64,000 nt of DNA from Coffea arabica (taxonomy: Eukaryota; Streptophyta; Magnoliopsida; Gentianales; Rubiaceae). The DNA is taken from assembly GCF_036785885.1 (NCBI RefSeq), contig NC_092323.1, positions 5,062,501 to 5,126,500 on the forward strand, given 5' to 3'. Position 1 is the first letter of the stretch. Each line of letters opens with the position of its first letter. Below, one piece after another: positions 48,201-63,200 of the stretch. The notes beneath the pieces were generated by a model. It ran no database searches and was not told the origin of the DNA. It saw only the letters and a program-made list of their open reading frames with translations. Made by a program: the position numbers and the translations under genes.

Positions 48201-51200
48201 GCCCATCAGAAAATTCACATATTCTCAGAACTCGGGTAAGGCCTTCTGCATATACTTCATAACCCAACTTCACTGTCCTTGTGTTGATCAATTGACCATC
48301 ATTGTTCCTGTTCTTCTCTCCAGGCTTCATATCCAGCAGAAAATGAATCCCCATCCTCATTTGTTGTTTCGGTCTGTAAAAGGGTTTCCATGCACGCACT
48401 TTATCCATACTGATTTCCTTCAATAGATGCACATCTGCAAGAATTGAGACTAAATGAATACCGATGCAAGGGACGTCTAGGTTAGTATCCACAAGTAATT
48501 CACCAGACATTGGATGACTACTGGTTTAAAAACCACAGCAGTGAAGCTACTGAATTACATATTTGACAAACCAAAGCTTGGAAAGAATAAGCCCTAACTT
48601 TACCAAAAAGCTTAGGCATCTTGACATCTAGGGTCCAATACTTAATTGGAGAATTGGGATTCTCAAAATGTCTGTTGTTATTAGACTAACAAATGCACTA
48701 AGACAAAAGGTAGGCCACAGTAGCATGTTTCTCCGAAGTCATGAAGCAAGCTTAGTCAAAGAACCAGTACACCCCCACAAACCGACAGTCTGTTTATACC
48801 TCACAAAAATGAATTAAGTATCCCAAGACAAAGTTCAGATCAGCACTTATGGAGGAGCGTAAAGCAACCAACAACACTACATCTCATTAATCAAAATGAT
48901 AGAGTCTCTTGTCATGGTACCTATCAAACGATAGATTTACTATTCCATGCTAAAGTTCTAATGAGCACACAAGGAGCATAAAGAAAAAACCACCTGTAAT
49001 ACACCCAAATCAAAAGTGCAATGCACTAATAGCAATCTCACATTTTTTACCAAGTTAGAGGACTTACAAACGATAGGATAAATTTGTACACTAAAGTCAA
49101 AATCCACATACAAACCAGATAAGGGGACACAGGTTATATTGTATTCCCTTGAGCAGCTATGAATAAAGTAAATCTTTGAAAAATAAGCATGTGATTGAAG
49201 AACAGCTATTGCAACACATATTCAACAAAGCAATGAAGAAAGATCTTCCCCTAATTCAAACATCCAGAAAGACTTAAACCTTCCATAACTCAAAAACTTT
49301 TTGCAGGCATAATGGCAAGCAGATTCATCAACCTGCATAGCTACATCAGCTAGTTTAACAAACCAAAAGTTCGATTAACACAGAAACAGCTACCGTCTAT
49401 TTGGACAACCAGCTTATGAGGAAGAGATAGATCATCCCAGGCATAGTCTACACAGCATCCAGATCTTAAAGTTTCAGGCTCCAATGAACCCTGGAAAATA
49501 AACAAATGATTTAAAATGTGCCATACAACACTTGAATTATGCAAGATAAGTGGGAGGCCTCACACTCAACCTTTTGATAGTATGTTATAGAAGTATCATG
49601 CAAGCAGTTCTCAATCCTATAAGGAAGGTTTGCATTGGGTGGGCTGTGAAAGTGCAAGACAAGGGCAGAATCTTCTTCTACCACATGAACAGCTGCGAAT
49701 TTAAATGAGCTGGGTTCGTGTGATGTCATGTAATCTGAATTGCTTGCAGGATATTCTGAGGAGCGCCTGAATTTCAGAAAAAATTGGCCAAGGGAAGCAA
49801 CACACACTGGTCCCGACCAACCAAAGCTGGCATCATTTGGCCGGAACTGAATAAACAGCAGTGAATCATCAAGAGTTTTTGAATGCTTTCTGAGAAGATT
49901 CTCAAATATAGTAGTTTCACCCTTTCTTCTTGGCCTCTTCTGCAATGTTAAGGCTGCTCTGTGTTTACTGTTAATCGTAACTATCCCTTGCATGTCATCC
50001 TTGTCAACAAAAAGGGAAAAACTCAGAATATAAGTTCAATTTTTTTTGCACCTGCACAACATGAGAAGGTACACAACAATATAAACATGGCAAACCTCCA
50101 GATAACATTGACGAACATGGATGAATTCTTGTGATTCGTTCAACACAATGTGTCGGGGACTCATAGATACCAACTGTGACGGGACTATTTTATTCAAAGA
50201 TGGGTTTAAAGAGATCCCCAATCTTGTAACATTTTTAATTCCAGAATTTTCTTCAACTTCCAGGTCTATCTCTGTAAGGCCTGACAAAGCATCCAAGTTC
50301 AGAAACGCTTCTGATGCTTGCTCGTTGTCCAATTTAATTCGCAGCTTGTGGTGTCTAGAATTAGAATCAAAGATACATCAGGCCAACTGTTGATGCAATT
50401 ACCTAATGATACCAATTACATCTTCAATTACCTGCAGAATAATTTCATGCATCCCTGACACAAATTTTATTATAGTTTTGCTTGAGTTCAAACGAGCAAA
50501 TAAATCAACCACCTCATCTTCAAAAACCAAAACTAAAGAAAGAAAGAGGAAAAAGGAGTGGTTACTTCATAAACCATGATCTTCTCGAGTTTGGGGGCAA
50601 ATATGCTCCTAGCTCTGGAGGAAATCCTGAGCCAAGTTGTTTAACTTCATCTCTGCAGATGCACACACAATTAAGGACAAGCACAAACCCTTCACTGACT
50701 GAAAAGGCATAGTAAATACAGTAACAAGTCATATAACTACCTAGTCAGAGGCTTAAGGTTGCCTGCAAAGCAATACAGGGAAAATTGGGTATCATTTCCT
50801 AATGTATATGAAGTGTAGACAGCAGCCTGCAAAAAACCATAGGAGATCAAAATTCTAACTGAGTTTCCCAACAAAAACGTTATTGCTGCATAATTACCTC
50901 CAATATGCCTCTTTGCCCCCGAGACAATCTTAAGAATGCAAAATATTTTCCACCACCAAAATCCAACTCAACGTCCAATTGATGGGCATTAGTGTTAGAC
51001 TTTCGTAACTTTTTAACCCACCTGTTACCATTGACTGGTTTGCAGCTTGAACCGAATGAAGTCAAAGTAACAGTAAAGAATATATTAGCAGGGTTGGCAT
51101 ATAAATTTACAGCTGATCCACATGGTATAGTAGCCTGAGAGCATATGTTGTCATAATTGACCTTCGCCCGTATGTCTGAAAAAGAGTCTGTTGAGAAAAA

Positions 51201-54200
51201 AGAAATTGTGGACTAACTAAGCTAGAAATTAGTTATGCTAGTACCTGCATCAGTCAGATGTACGTGTATCTCTGTCTCTAACAAATTAGAGACATGAACA
51301 GTAGGAAGGAGAAAGATTTCCTTCTGCTCTTGCAAAGCAATAGGCACATTCCTATTGCCTGGAGCATATCCTAAATTGTCAGGCTGGATAATGGGTACAT
51401 CTCTTGCAACGCTTTGGATCAAAAAATAGATATTAGCAACACGTCCACCCTCTGATCTAAAAGCACAACGTGCGGTTCCTAAAGTACTTTTCACTGATTC
51501 GACAGCAAATGCTGTCCGGACTTGGTAACTTAATTTCTCAAATAGCCCAGACAAAGGCACAGGCTTCCCACCGCTAAGATCATTAGACCACTCCACTGAA
51601 GATAACTTGAAATTCAGCAAGTCATCTGTTACTTGAGGTCTAAAAGAGAATAAAAAATTTCCTGCAAATGGAGGTGCAATCATGTGAGTTTCTTCCAAGT
51701 CTCATTCTCAAAAATATAAGTTTCCTATCTTTATTTCTTAAAGTGTAACCTTTGCCCTTCATCCTTTTTTTTTTTAACTTGGTTTCTTAGCACGAAGACT
51801 ACATGAGTAAATACACAAAAAAATTGGGAAAAGTACAAAGACCTAGTTTGCCCCTTATCAAGTATATGCAAAAGTACCAACATCTGAAGGCGATTTTAAC
51901 TGGATAAACTGCCTAGTGGTTATTTTACCAAAGAACAACAATAAAAGCACAGCATATCCATATGCTGAAGTACATTCATGGAAAATAGCTTTTCACCTGA
52001 CAGCAGAAAAAATGCAGATTACCACTGAAGAAGGAAAAGTGTGGCAACACACTCTAATATAGCTGATAGATGATAGCCATTTCATCATAAATTCAAAGAG
52101 GAAAGATGATGTTCCTTCTTTTAGATATCTTATGCATACAAGAATAATACGGCTACCGGAAGCATGTAGAATTCTATGAGATAATAATTCTCATATTTGG
52201 CAATTTTTCAACATCCCACAGCTATTCACTATGATTCACAGTTCACCCTATATGGTTGTCATTTCACAGGAAAATAGTTAAACTGAGCCTAAATGTAAAA
52301 AACACTCCCAAACTAATTATAGTATATTTATGTTTTGAATCTTCCCTAATCAGTTACCCAGTTATTTACTTGTAATCAGGAAATTTTCCTTAACTAAATA
52401 TTTTGTTATTTTGACCAGAACAAAAAATCCAAGAGAAGGATGGGCAAAAGAGCATAATTCATACCAACAGTTAAGGACATCAATGCCTTCTTCGCACCAC
52501 CTGACAAACTAACTCCACTGAAAGTAGCCATAGAATCATCAACAGAATCCCCAGCATCTAGAATTAAAGAAACAAACTCATTTTCCTCTTCTTTTGGTCG
52601 TCGAAAACGGAGCTCCATTGAGAAATCAGTTTCATTGTGTATCCTCAATAAAGGAGAAACGATGATTGACAAACCATCCTAAAACACCCGAGGAAACACT
52701 ATGAACAAAATACGCACATGTTCTCAAACATGCAGTAGCTTCACCACTAGCACAATGGTCTAGAATAGTACCTCAGTCGTTTGTGAAACTTCAACAACGA
52801 TAAATGGACCTGGAGAAGTCTTTGATTCTGATAGACAATGATGAAGAAAGAAAAGCAGTCAATTTGTTCTACTTTACCAAACTCAAAATTTCCGCAGCCA
52901 AGGAGAATGGAATCTTGAACCAAACACCCCCTCCAAAGAAAAAAATGGAAAAGAAAAGAAAAATAAAAATAAATCACCCAGCTATCACTGTTTGATTTAT
53001 GGCAACCAGCGATACAATATTATCATCACTACATCTAAGCTAGCAAAATCAAGCTTCGCCACACCGCATATTCTTTACAGGCTGACTCCAAATTAAGGAC
53101 AATAATAGCAATACAAAAGATCAAGCGACGAAACAGCAATATTAATAAACTCTGTTCAACTTTCTACAACCTGTGGTGATCTTATTGCATAAAAATGTAA
53201 TCAAAAGCTTAAACAAGTACAAACTTATCAAAAAATCCTGGTTTTAGTTGCTGCTTATTTTTTAATTTTCCACAGAAGTTTAGAGCACACAATTGTCCCA
53301 ATGCAATGCAAATAAACTTTAAAAGCATCTTTCCCTCATTCTGAACCTATCTTCAACAAAGAAATGAAAAATGGGAATGGAGCCATTGACCATATGCTTC
53401 CAACAAATTATACTTCATATACCAGCCTCTACTGAACATTGCGTGCAATGAAATACATATAATTTAAAAACCTCAATCTGTCAAGGACAGAGCTGATGCT
53501 AAGTTTAGACCAACTTTGCATAACATCACATTAAGATTGTGTCTCAATTCCAGAGAGGCCAACTTTGGTTTGAACCTATTCCTTGTCCTACCTCCAAAAT
53601 CTTCCGTGATAACAGTTACTGGCTGGTCTAGATACATTCCATCAAACATCAATTCAACAGATATATTGACATGTACAGAACCAGAATCATCACAAAATTC
53701 ACGTAATGTTTTACCCGAACAAGTCCTTTCAATAAAATTAACAGCAATATTCTTCTCCTTCTGATTTCTATGGTGCATGTGTTGCACTACAAGACATTTG
53801 CATCAAAAATCTTTTTATACCTGATTTACCAGGGCAGCACTGGCAAACAAAGTGAACATCAACACAGCCATAGGCCCATAGCATCTTTCATAAAATCTCT
53901 GTGGTACCAAATGTTCCCTTTTTTGGCATAGAAAAATTCTAATCTTAATGCAGACATCCACAAGGGCTTCAAATTCAGAAATCTAGAGCTTTTCCTCAAA
54001 AAGCAATTAATGCAGCTACTCGGAAAAAAGTCCTACATAATGCAGTAGTTTTAACAATTTACTCCAGTATGCAGCAGAAAAAGGGTCACTTTTACTCCAA
54101 CAATTTCACGTTCCATTTCAGCAGAAATATGTGCCCATACTCCAACAGTTTACTCTAGTATGCAGCAGAAAAAGGGTTACTTTTACCATGAGATGACACT

Positions 54201-57200
54201 ATGCGTGTTCTCCAAGCAAAAGCCCTAGCTTCTGAAAGTGAAAGATGCATCAAAGAAGTAGCAAAGGTTCCTTTGTCTGCAAGCTGGATTGAGAAGAAAG
54301 ATGCCTCAGGAGGTCGATTTGCTAAAGCTAAGTGCCTGCAAAGCATATTTTTATGGGTTCATATTTATTGAATCTAATAGAGAAGCATTTGACTGGATAA
54401 GACCACTCGAAGAATTCAGATAAACAAGACATCTGCCAAAAGCTAGTAGAAATACTTAATATGTGTAGTCATCATAACATAAATCCGGCTAAGTGGATAG
54501 GCTGACAGATAATTAGCAATAAAAGCACTCAAAAGAGACAGAATTGATCTCAGAATAATGCATCTCCATACTAATCAAAGTCAATAACGCATGTCATCAT
54601 TTACAAACTACAAGCATCTCATTCCATCAATCATCTCAACTAATTTTAAAGTATACAACTAATTGCACTCAGATATGTGCGATTCTCTTAGTCCAACAAA
54701 GCCAATTAAATCCTCTAGATTAAGTTTTTATGGTTGAAATGTTCACACTACTCATTGTGAAAGTATACTTAGAAACCACTGACCAAATGTCTCCATGACA
54801 ATTTAGGGTTGGTAATTATAGTATATACTCTCTAACTTAAATAGATTCACCCACTGCTGAGCTAAGGCTTCACATGGGAAAGTGATTCATGAGAATGACT
54901 GTCATATCAGATGCACAAACTGTCTAGAATTTTCAATTACAGGAAGAGAAGTTCCGGTGGAAGTACCTAAGAAAAACGGTGCTGGATTGTCTTCCAGCTA
55001 CTAAAACATTCTGGTTATCAAAGAACTGACATAGAAGGGTCAAGCCCGACTTGTTCTCAACCTGCATACGGACAACACCAAACTCACATATTTGACAGAA
55101 CCAGCCTTGGAAAAGGATGTCGAGAACTCCTTGCATTGTGATACAGTTTGAATGACAGTCTCATAATCCGGCAACGAAATGGACCACAAACAGATTTATT
55201 CAAAATGCAGAATGACATGATAATTACAGTGATAACATCAAACCAATAGTATGCATTCATACGTCAAGCACTTGCTGCATCATTTGTGGTACCTTTTTTG
55301 TATGTTATCTGTGACTTTGGAGTTATAAATGGACCATTAGAAAAATATACACCAATGAGATGCAAATTGCACTCAAATGAATTTAGACCATTATTTATCA
55401 AGAATGTGATATTTGCCTCATAAAAACTAAGCAACAAATTCACACTGTTCTAATATTCTAGAACGATGAGCACTAATAACCTAAAGAAACAACACTACTA
55501 TAGAAAGGTGGGGCAGCGAATCTTGATAACAAAAGATTTGACTATAGACAATCGAACCCACAACCAAATTATGCTAGGAGTGGAGAATATGAGAAAACTT
55601 CATAGCCTATATCTTGTTTAGCTTGCAATAAAGAACTTCTGGTCCCTTACTTGGTTCATGCCAAAATCTAATGTATAGAAGCCAAGCTAGCAGCAATATT
55701 TCAGGTTTGATTCCAAAGGTGCTAACAAACCATGAACAGTCAAGGTCTGGGTAGTGTTCTATTCAATGAGATAACAACTTTTTAACATTATGCCCAAATA
55801 ACTTCACACTGCATCCAGTTCTAGAAAAGCTCATTATCAGCTTAATTACCAAGAGAAATGAATCTGACCCTTTTTTCTTTCCCCTAATGAAAAGTCCTCT
55901 TTATCATATCTTAAAAGCTGCGTGATCAGTTGTTAAGATTTCTTTTGCTTTGCTGCTCTGCCTAGGATAATTGTGGCCATTATCTTTTTTTTTTTTATCA
56001 ATTAACTTACTTTTGGAAGGAATGAATTAAAACCAGACTGTTACAGAATTTACTCCAGAGTAACCAAACTATTATACAAAGTGCCAACCCCCTTCCCCAC
56101 CCCCACCCCCCTTCTTTCTCTTTCCAGCAAAAGGAAAAAAAGGCATGCATTAGGCAAAGACATGCTAGTCCAGAAAAAATGTTAACATTGTTAAAAGATG
56201 ATAGGCGCAATAATGAAAACCAAAAGCAATAACTTCAAAAAGAAGAAGTTCAGCAATACAAGTGAGATGCCTTTTTGTTCTTTTTCGAATTTTTTAAGTA
56301 GATATCTATATCTATACCATATATAAAGGGAGAGGGGGCTTTTGGTGTAAACAAAATTCTGTCACTATATTTTTTTCCCAAACTACCCTTGATAACTACC
56401 CACTATCAATATGTCTTTCTACCAAGCAACATGTATTTCTAATTATTCTATTTTTCAACTTATTTACTAAACCTTAATTTTTATTGCAACTAGCAATTAT
56501 GGTTTATGGATTACTACCAAATGCCTATCTATTTATACATTTTATTTTAGTGAATTTTCTACATATCTATTGTCAAAATATAAAACCAATTCTACTGAAA
56601 ATGATTTCAACAAATATACTCTAAAAATTTTACAGATATTTTTTCTATTAGTTGCAGCCACATTGTTGTGTTCAAGGCACACTAGTGTCATATAAAGTAC
56701 GGGTAGGGAAAGGATCCAGACCTTGCAGCAATTGGCTAAAATCATGGAACTTCTTACAGCAAAAGGACCAGCCAGCTTTAGATTTCCAATGACAAACAGA
56801 AGGACGTCCAGTGAAAGCTCACTTATTGATATATTTAACTACCAAAGCCACAATTAAATCATTAAAACAAGATAAGAAAAATAGGAGGACACCAAATGAA
56901 CAATCAAAAAACTCACTTCTTTAATTCTGATATACAAATGACCAGGCACCCCAGACAAAACATTTTCTGAACCCTGAATTAGAAACCGATAACGGAAGAA
57001 GAGGCAAATTTCAAGTGGATTCACTAGTTCTCTCCTGCAACAAAAGTCGGTGTCATAAGAAGATTTTTGCAAGTACTGGGAAAGCTAAATGATCATGTTG
57101 CCTTGCAACAGAATCCTCACCATATGTTTCTCTGGGCATCAAAGTGATGCAGCATAATCTCTAGGCTGCTCATAAACCTAACTTTGGTGTTTGACATCTG

Positions 57201-60200
57201 TACAATGATTTCAGTGGGACTTAAAGATCCTTGGAGGAGTGGAAACTTTTCCATTGTATCTGAGAGTTCATGAACTACTGTCAATGTAGCCTTGTCTATT
57301 ACAATTGTAATCTCCTGCAACTTTCCAGCACTCTTCAACTCTCTGTCATCATTTATTTTTGAACCATATTCAAGAACAGTACCAGGCACACCCACTGAAC
57401 AGTTTTCCTGGAACAGATTATTACCAAATGGAAGCAAGTCCGAAAACACTTTGCACTTAAAGGGATTCCCAGGCTTGCTGACAAATTCAAGAACTCCATC
57501 AATGAAAGCTACTGATCGATTATTCTTATTGTTCACAAGGTAAAATGTGTTTTTAGCAGGAATGCTGTAATGTTCCCACTCAAAATTGCCATCATCAGAC
57601 TGAGATCCATAAGGAAGCATAGTCCAAAGGGCCCATGAACTATCAGTAGTCCCCGAAACATCAACAAAATCAGATCTTGGCCGACCGTTCAATCTCAATG
57701 GCTCCCCAGAGGCATTTTTAGCATACAATGAAATCAAGGAAAATGATTGAGCTCGTGGCTTCCATCTCCCAGGATTCTGATGCTTCACCTAGCAAAAATT
57801 TGACAAGCAACATTGCAACACGATTCAGAGAAACTTCTTGACAAACGTACTGAATCTATGCTGGCCATTTGAGACACAATAAGACATAACAATAGTTAAG
57901 CCCATTGGTAGATTGTTTTCAACCTCACTGATCACAAGAAAGTTTAGTGACCAGCAGGAGAATGTCTAAAATACGTTTTAGCATATGATTCTAAGTGCTG
58001 TAGAAAAGCTTAACTTCTTAGGAAGCTTCAGAAAAAGAAAAGAATACATTTCTACAGAAAATAAAGGAGGAGACGCATTTATTGGTGCACAATAGAGATT
58101 AAAAATCTAGAGGCAATAACTAGAGATTCTCTAGAAAGCCAGCAACACTACTGAAAATCACACTACCATCCAAGTTCAGAGAGCTGGAAGACAAGATCTA
58201 AAGTTCTGAAATGCTGATCTAATCATAATCAAACTGTGCCAAGTTTTTAACTGCTAAAGATCGTTCCTTAGGTACACTCCACACTTGACAATATGTGTGC
58301 AAAAGCAAAGAAATAAAAAAACTAAAGGTCTTATTGAACAACTACACTTAGCTTTTAGCTTATAGAAAAAATATACTCAGCTTCAAAGTAGAAGAGAACA
58401 GGCCCATAATGCATCGCATACAAGCTTTTAGTATGGTTGAAGTCAATTGAATATCAAAATCCATAATATACCATATCAGAGGTGGCTATGAATTTTCACA
58501 CGGCAGAAAAAAAAAAGCCATCATGGATTTTGCAGTTGCTCAATATAGCAAACCATGAATTTAACATTTTATAAAAGATGCCGGACACTGACAAACTAAT
58601 GCAGCAAGAAAAGTAAGTGCCAAAATTTTGGATTCAGTACAGTGTCTATAACAAATTGAAAAGCTAAGTAAGAAACTGGAAAATAGCCAACTTCTGCACT
58701 ATATAATACAAAAAATTTAGAAATCACTTACCCTGAAAAGAGCCCTCTCTCCCACAAGCGAATAATGAATTGTTCCAACTAAGTTGTATCCACTTTCTGC
58801 ATCCTCAACCGCAATAAATGTGTGTTGATAGACATCCTCAATTGCGACTATTGATCCTATACACATGGTAACAACCATTATAGCCAATACCAATCAAGAA
58901 GACAACAAGGAGACATTCTGCAACAGCTAAATAAATACCATCAGGAATTTTTTCTCGGAAACTTCCTTCAGATTCTTGTTTCAGGGACCAACGTTTTTGT
59001 GTCGAATTACTACTTTTCTCTTCACTATAAACTCCAGACAAAGATTCAACAACAGAGAGTATCATCTGATGCATGTGGCAAAAGCTAAAATAAGTGAATG
59101 ATCATAACCAATAGTTATACAGGCATAAAGGAGGATACTTACACCTAAAATCTCAAAGTAACACGCTAATTAGCAAAAGCAGAATTGTCCCTCAGTGCCA
59201 TACTAAGTCGCCATTTCCTTTTTCTTACTTATACTTAGGGACTAAGGAAGAAAAGCTCTAAGAAATTTTTCGAAAAGAACAATAAAAGATTGGCAGATAC
59301 TTAAAGGTCAAGGACCTCACTGTCCCATTATCTTATCTGATTCTATATAGAGTGTAATTAACTCAACCAGGGGTATTTTGAAGCATATGCATCCTTTCTA
59401 AAGATGTTTTCAGGTCATTTGATGGGTGATCTTTTTAGGATAATTCCTACTTGAATGATACTTCTATTCAAAAATAGCCATTCTACAATGCTTCTAGCAA
59501 CAATAGTTGAACAAAAGCAAGTTTGAATGTAATGGGAAAAGGAGGCATTTATTGAAGATCGGGAAATGTCAGTTGTAATATGGCCATCTTAGTAAAAAGC
59601 AAAATGAAGCTATGTGATTCCTCACCCGTAACTGACTTAGAGAGAGGACCATATCAAAACCTGAAATAGAACCCTTGCCAACCCAAAGCTGATTTATGTC
59701 CAGCGGACCAGTCCCATCTCTTTTGACAGGCCACTCAACTGCAATGACTGCACATAACTCTTTCAGTATGTAGCTTTGAGGACTTGAATGCAAATTTTTG
59801 GATCCTGTATTATCACATAAATCTGGCAAAGTATCAGCATAAGGTTCATGTTGAAAAGCAGAAGTACTCATGAAACTTGAATCATGAGTGACAGATTGTC
59901 CTGTATTCTCATGCTCTTCGATAACTGAAGGATCTCCAAGCATAATGGATGATGAAATATCATCACATGCAACAGCAGAAAAATGAGGAACTTGAATTTC
60001 CGTAGCTTGGTGTTCTGCAGCTTCATGAAGGAACTGAGAAAGGATGGAAAACTTGGAAATCTCAAAAGAAACTTTATTTAGTGTTTTTGGCCCTTCAGCA
60101 CTCAAATTGACATTAGTTTCAAATAGAAGTTCCTGGAATCTCCCTGCACATGATTAAACAAGTCAATAACATGTCTATAACATCAGAAAAAATAAAACGA

Positions 60201-63200
60201 CAAGGATATATGTTACCAAATTCATCTCTAGCGAGAAGTGCGAGAGTAAAATCTGATATACTAATGCTGAATGCTTCCAATTTGTCCCACTTGGTTTTCT
60301 GAAGTTGCTGAGAATCTTGTGCAGGCTTATCATCAGAGGCCACCATAGGCTCGCCATATTGAGCAGCAATGACTCTGTCAGGAGATGGCACATAATGCCA
60401 AATTTCTCCTATCAGATGACAATATAGAGTCAAGCAATGAACAAACATCAATGCTGCTTCCATTTGAAGGAAAGTAGATCCCCCCTGCCATGCATTATTT
60501 CTCATCTATCAAATATTTCATCCATATACAAATGTGATGCAATAGATAAGTGAAGAGTGATAACACTATGTGGATGACAAAGTGCCAAAGAAATACATGG
60601 AAGATTGACGAGGTTAATATGAGAGACTAATAGTTAAATACACCTTAGACTGGCACCAGATTGTCTGAAATTGATCCCCAACAGAGAAAGATGCATTGAG
60701 TTTATCGGATTTGTGTGTCTTGAGTAGCATATTCTTTACTGCACAATCAGCCAAATTGATTTCACCAAGGGAAACATTTGCAGATAACCAATGATAAGAA
60801 TGATCTCTGGATCTTTTAGTATTCATTTCCATAATGGGATTCTCCAACACGTATGAAGTAGAAGCTTCAAGTCCATATCTCTGACGAGCTGCAGATAAAG
60901 ATTTCTCTGAAGTTCTCAAACATAAAGCCAATTTGCAATGAGACAATGATGCTTCAGACAGGCATTGTACAGAAAGCAGGAGATTTCTGACTTCAGATAG
61001 ATCAGAGCACTCTGCAATCTGTGTGGGATATCTGACTATAGTACATTGAAATCCAGACAAGTCAATAACAAGTTCTGGAATCCCATCTTCAAAAGAAAAT
61101 TTTCCACATGTCAGCTGAATAGATATGTGGATACCACAATCAAGTGCGGAGGCCATAGTCAGCATTCTTCTCGTTATTTCATCAGATTCTATAATGTGGT
61201 CCTCGGTGTTATGGCTCTTCCTGGAATTATATACAACTACATCCATGAACTCCAGTTCACAAATGCTTCTAAAACCAAAGATGGTATCCATACAAGCAGA
61301 AGGAATCTGATCTTTTCTATTCACTAAAGTCTCCTCATTTTCATCAGAGGCACATGCAACCTGTGGCCTTAGTAGTTCTTGACAACTTCTGTGATGACTT
61401 GAACCAAAGAAGGTTAATGCATGTGACACATCATAATATAAACTGGAAACTACCTGCCACAAAAGTAAGTGGAAAAGTAAGAGAATCAAATAGCTGTCTG
61501 TAGCGAAAAGTTAGAGAAAGATGCAGCACCACATAAACAACTTGGACATTGACCAAAACAAAATGTAGAATCTCCAGCTACACTCGATCTGACCATAATC
61601 AGACAACAATGAAGTCCACAATTCCAATTTCTAAGACAAGTTTTTGCACCTTAAAACAAAGAAACATCAAATCTCGGTCCTGAACTACTTGTCAGATGGA
61701 TAAGGTATTAGTAGCTGTTTTCTACCAATCTCATTTTTCCTTTTTAATATGAGCCAATACGAGTCATTTAAGCCATTTCAAGCAAACCACCAGGAGACTT
61801 TGAGTCAGATTGGTCATTTGAACAAATGGGCATACAGTCCGCCATGATCACAAATCTCTGATAGGCTCTGCTACAATTCTTGTTCGAGTTTCCATGTGGA
61901 CTAAATAGGTTCTTTGTACTGCTTACTATTAAAACAGTAAAAGATAAATGCAGCATTAGGAACAGTTAAGAAAACCAGGTAGCATGAATAATGCGATAAA
62001 GAGATCAAAATGAGAATTAAACCACCTTAACCAAAACAGATAACTCATCCAGAAACACTACAGCAGTGATCCCAGGAGCTATCCAATGCAAAGCCGTAGA
62101 GAGAGCAACAATTGTTGAACCAAGTGAACAAGATTCCTTCCTGCTACATTACAATCAATTTTTCACCATCAGGATAAAATGGGATGATAATGGTAGGCCT
62201 CTTGTAGAATGTGCAATTCAAAGCATCTTTCATACAGAACTCAAGAAAGATGCTTTGTTACTTAAAAAACTTTTCCAATTACCAACATGCCTTGCAAAAA
62301 ACTAAATTAAACCTTCAACAAAAATGAAAAGAACACAGATATGCATGTAGCAAAAAATCAGCATTCTGCAAATTTATCAATACCACACACCATAAAGAAA
62401 TAAGTACATTACCATACCATATGAGGGTGAATAAAAAAAGGTATACATACATATATATATATAGTACGTATATATATATATAAATCAATTATAGTCCACT
62501 TGACTATTCGATATGGGGGTGAAAGAAGAAAAAAGATATAAAACTCAAGATATAAAACCATATAAGAAAGATATGGAGTCCTGTCTGCAGAACCTGGCCA
62601 CTACAATAGTCTCAGAGAATACATATCCAGAAATATGCTCCCAGATCCATAAAAAGAACAATACACGCAGAAGCATGATAAGCGAGTAAAATTTTTATGC
62701 TTAATGCACCAACCAAAAGATGAGATACTAAGCCCACAGATCAATTCCTAACAAGCATTCCAACAACATGCAGAAAAGAGATCACAGATTTTCATTTTAT
62801 TTGGAAACTTAGCAAGCATCATTCACTTGTTTTGTACTCCTGTGACTGAACGAAGTTGTAAGAAGATTTAATATTGGTATTTTCATGCTTAAATCACATC
62901 CACGTGATTTTGAACCACTATAGTACCAAGTCTCACTCAACTTGAGCGAAAAAAATCTCGAGTCCTTCCTTGTTTTCCAAAAATAATGTCAAAGTAAGAT
63001 GAGCAATCTCCAAAAAAAAAAAAAAGAGTGAAAAATAGTCATGCCACCACACATAGCATTAGTTCCATGAAAAATTAGCCAAGGTACAAAACAGGCTATA
63101 GAATTTGAAATAAAATTACTGATGATCAATTGTCTGAGATATGTAGAAATCAGCCAAAAGCATTTTCAACCAGCAAGGTCCCATGTAATTCCATTGCAAA

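Noticed and set aside
50432-50454. Possible 23-nt VPS13 microexon between GTGTCAG and GTAATT signals
   Set aside because: It breaks phase with the exon 50566..50652 and would introduce a stop. Joining 50566..50652 directly to 50096..50354 keeps the frame and the conserved sequence.
50741-50762. Apparent 22-nt exon after a TTTGCAG
   Set aside because: The reading frame continues upstream without interruption to 50826, so it is one 86-nt exon.
53455-53510. Exon extension SALSLTD of VPS13
   Set aside because: It runs into an in-frame TGA before any usable donor, and the phase does not match the next exon.
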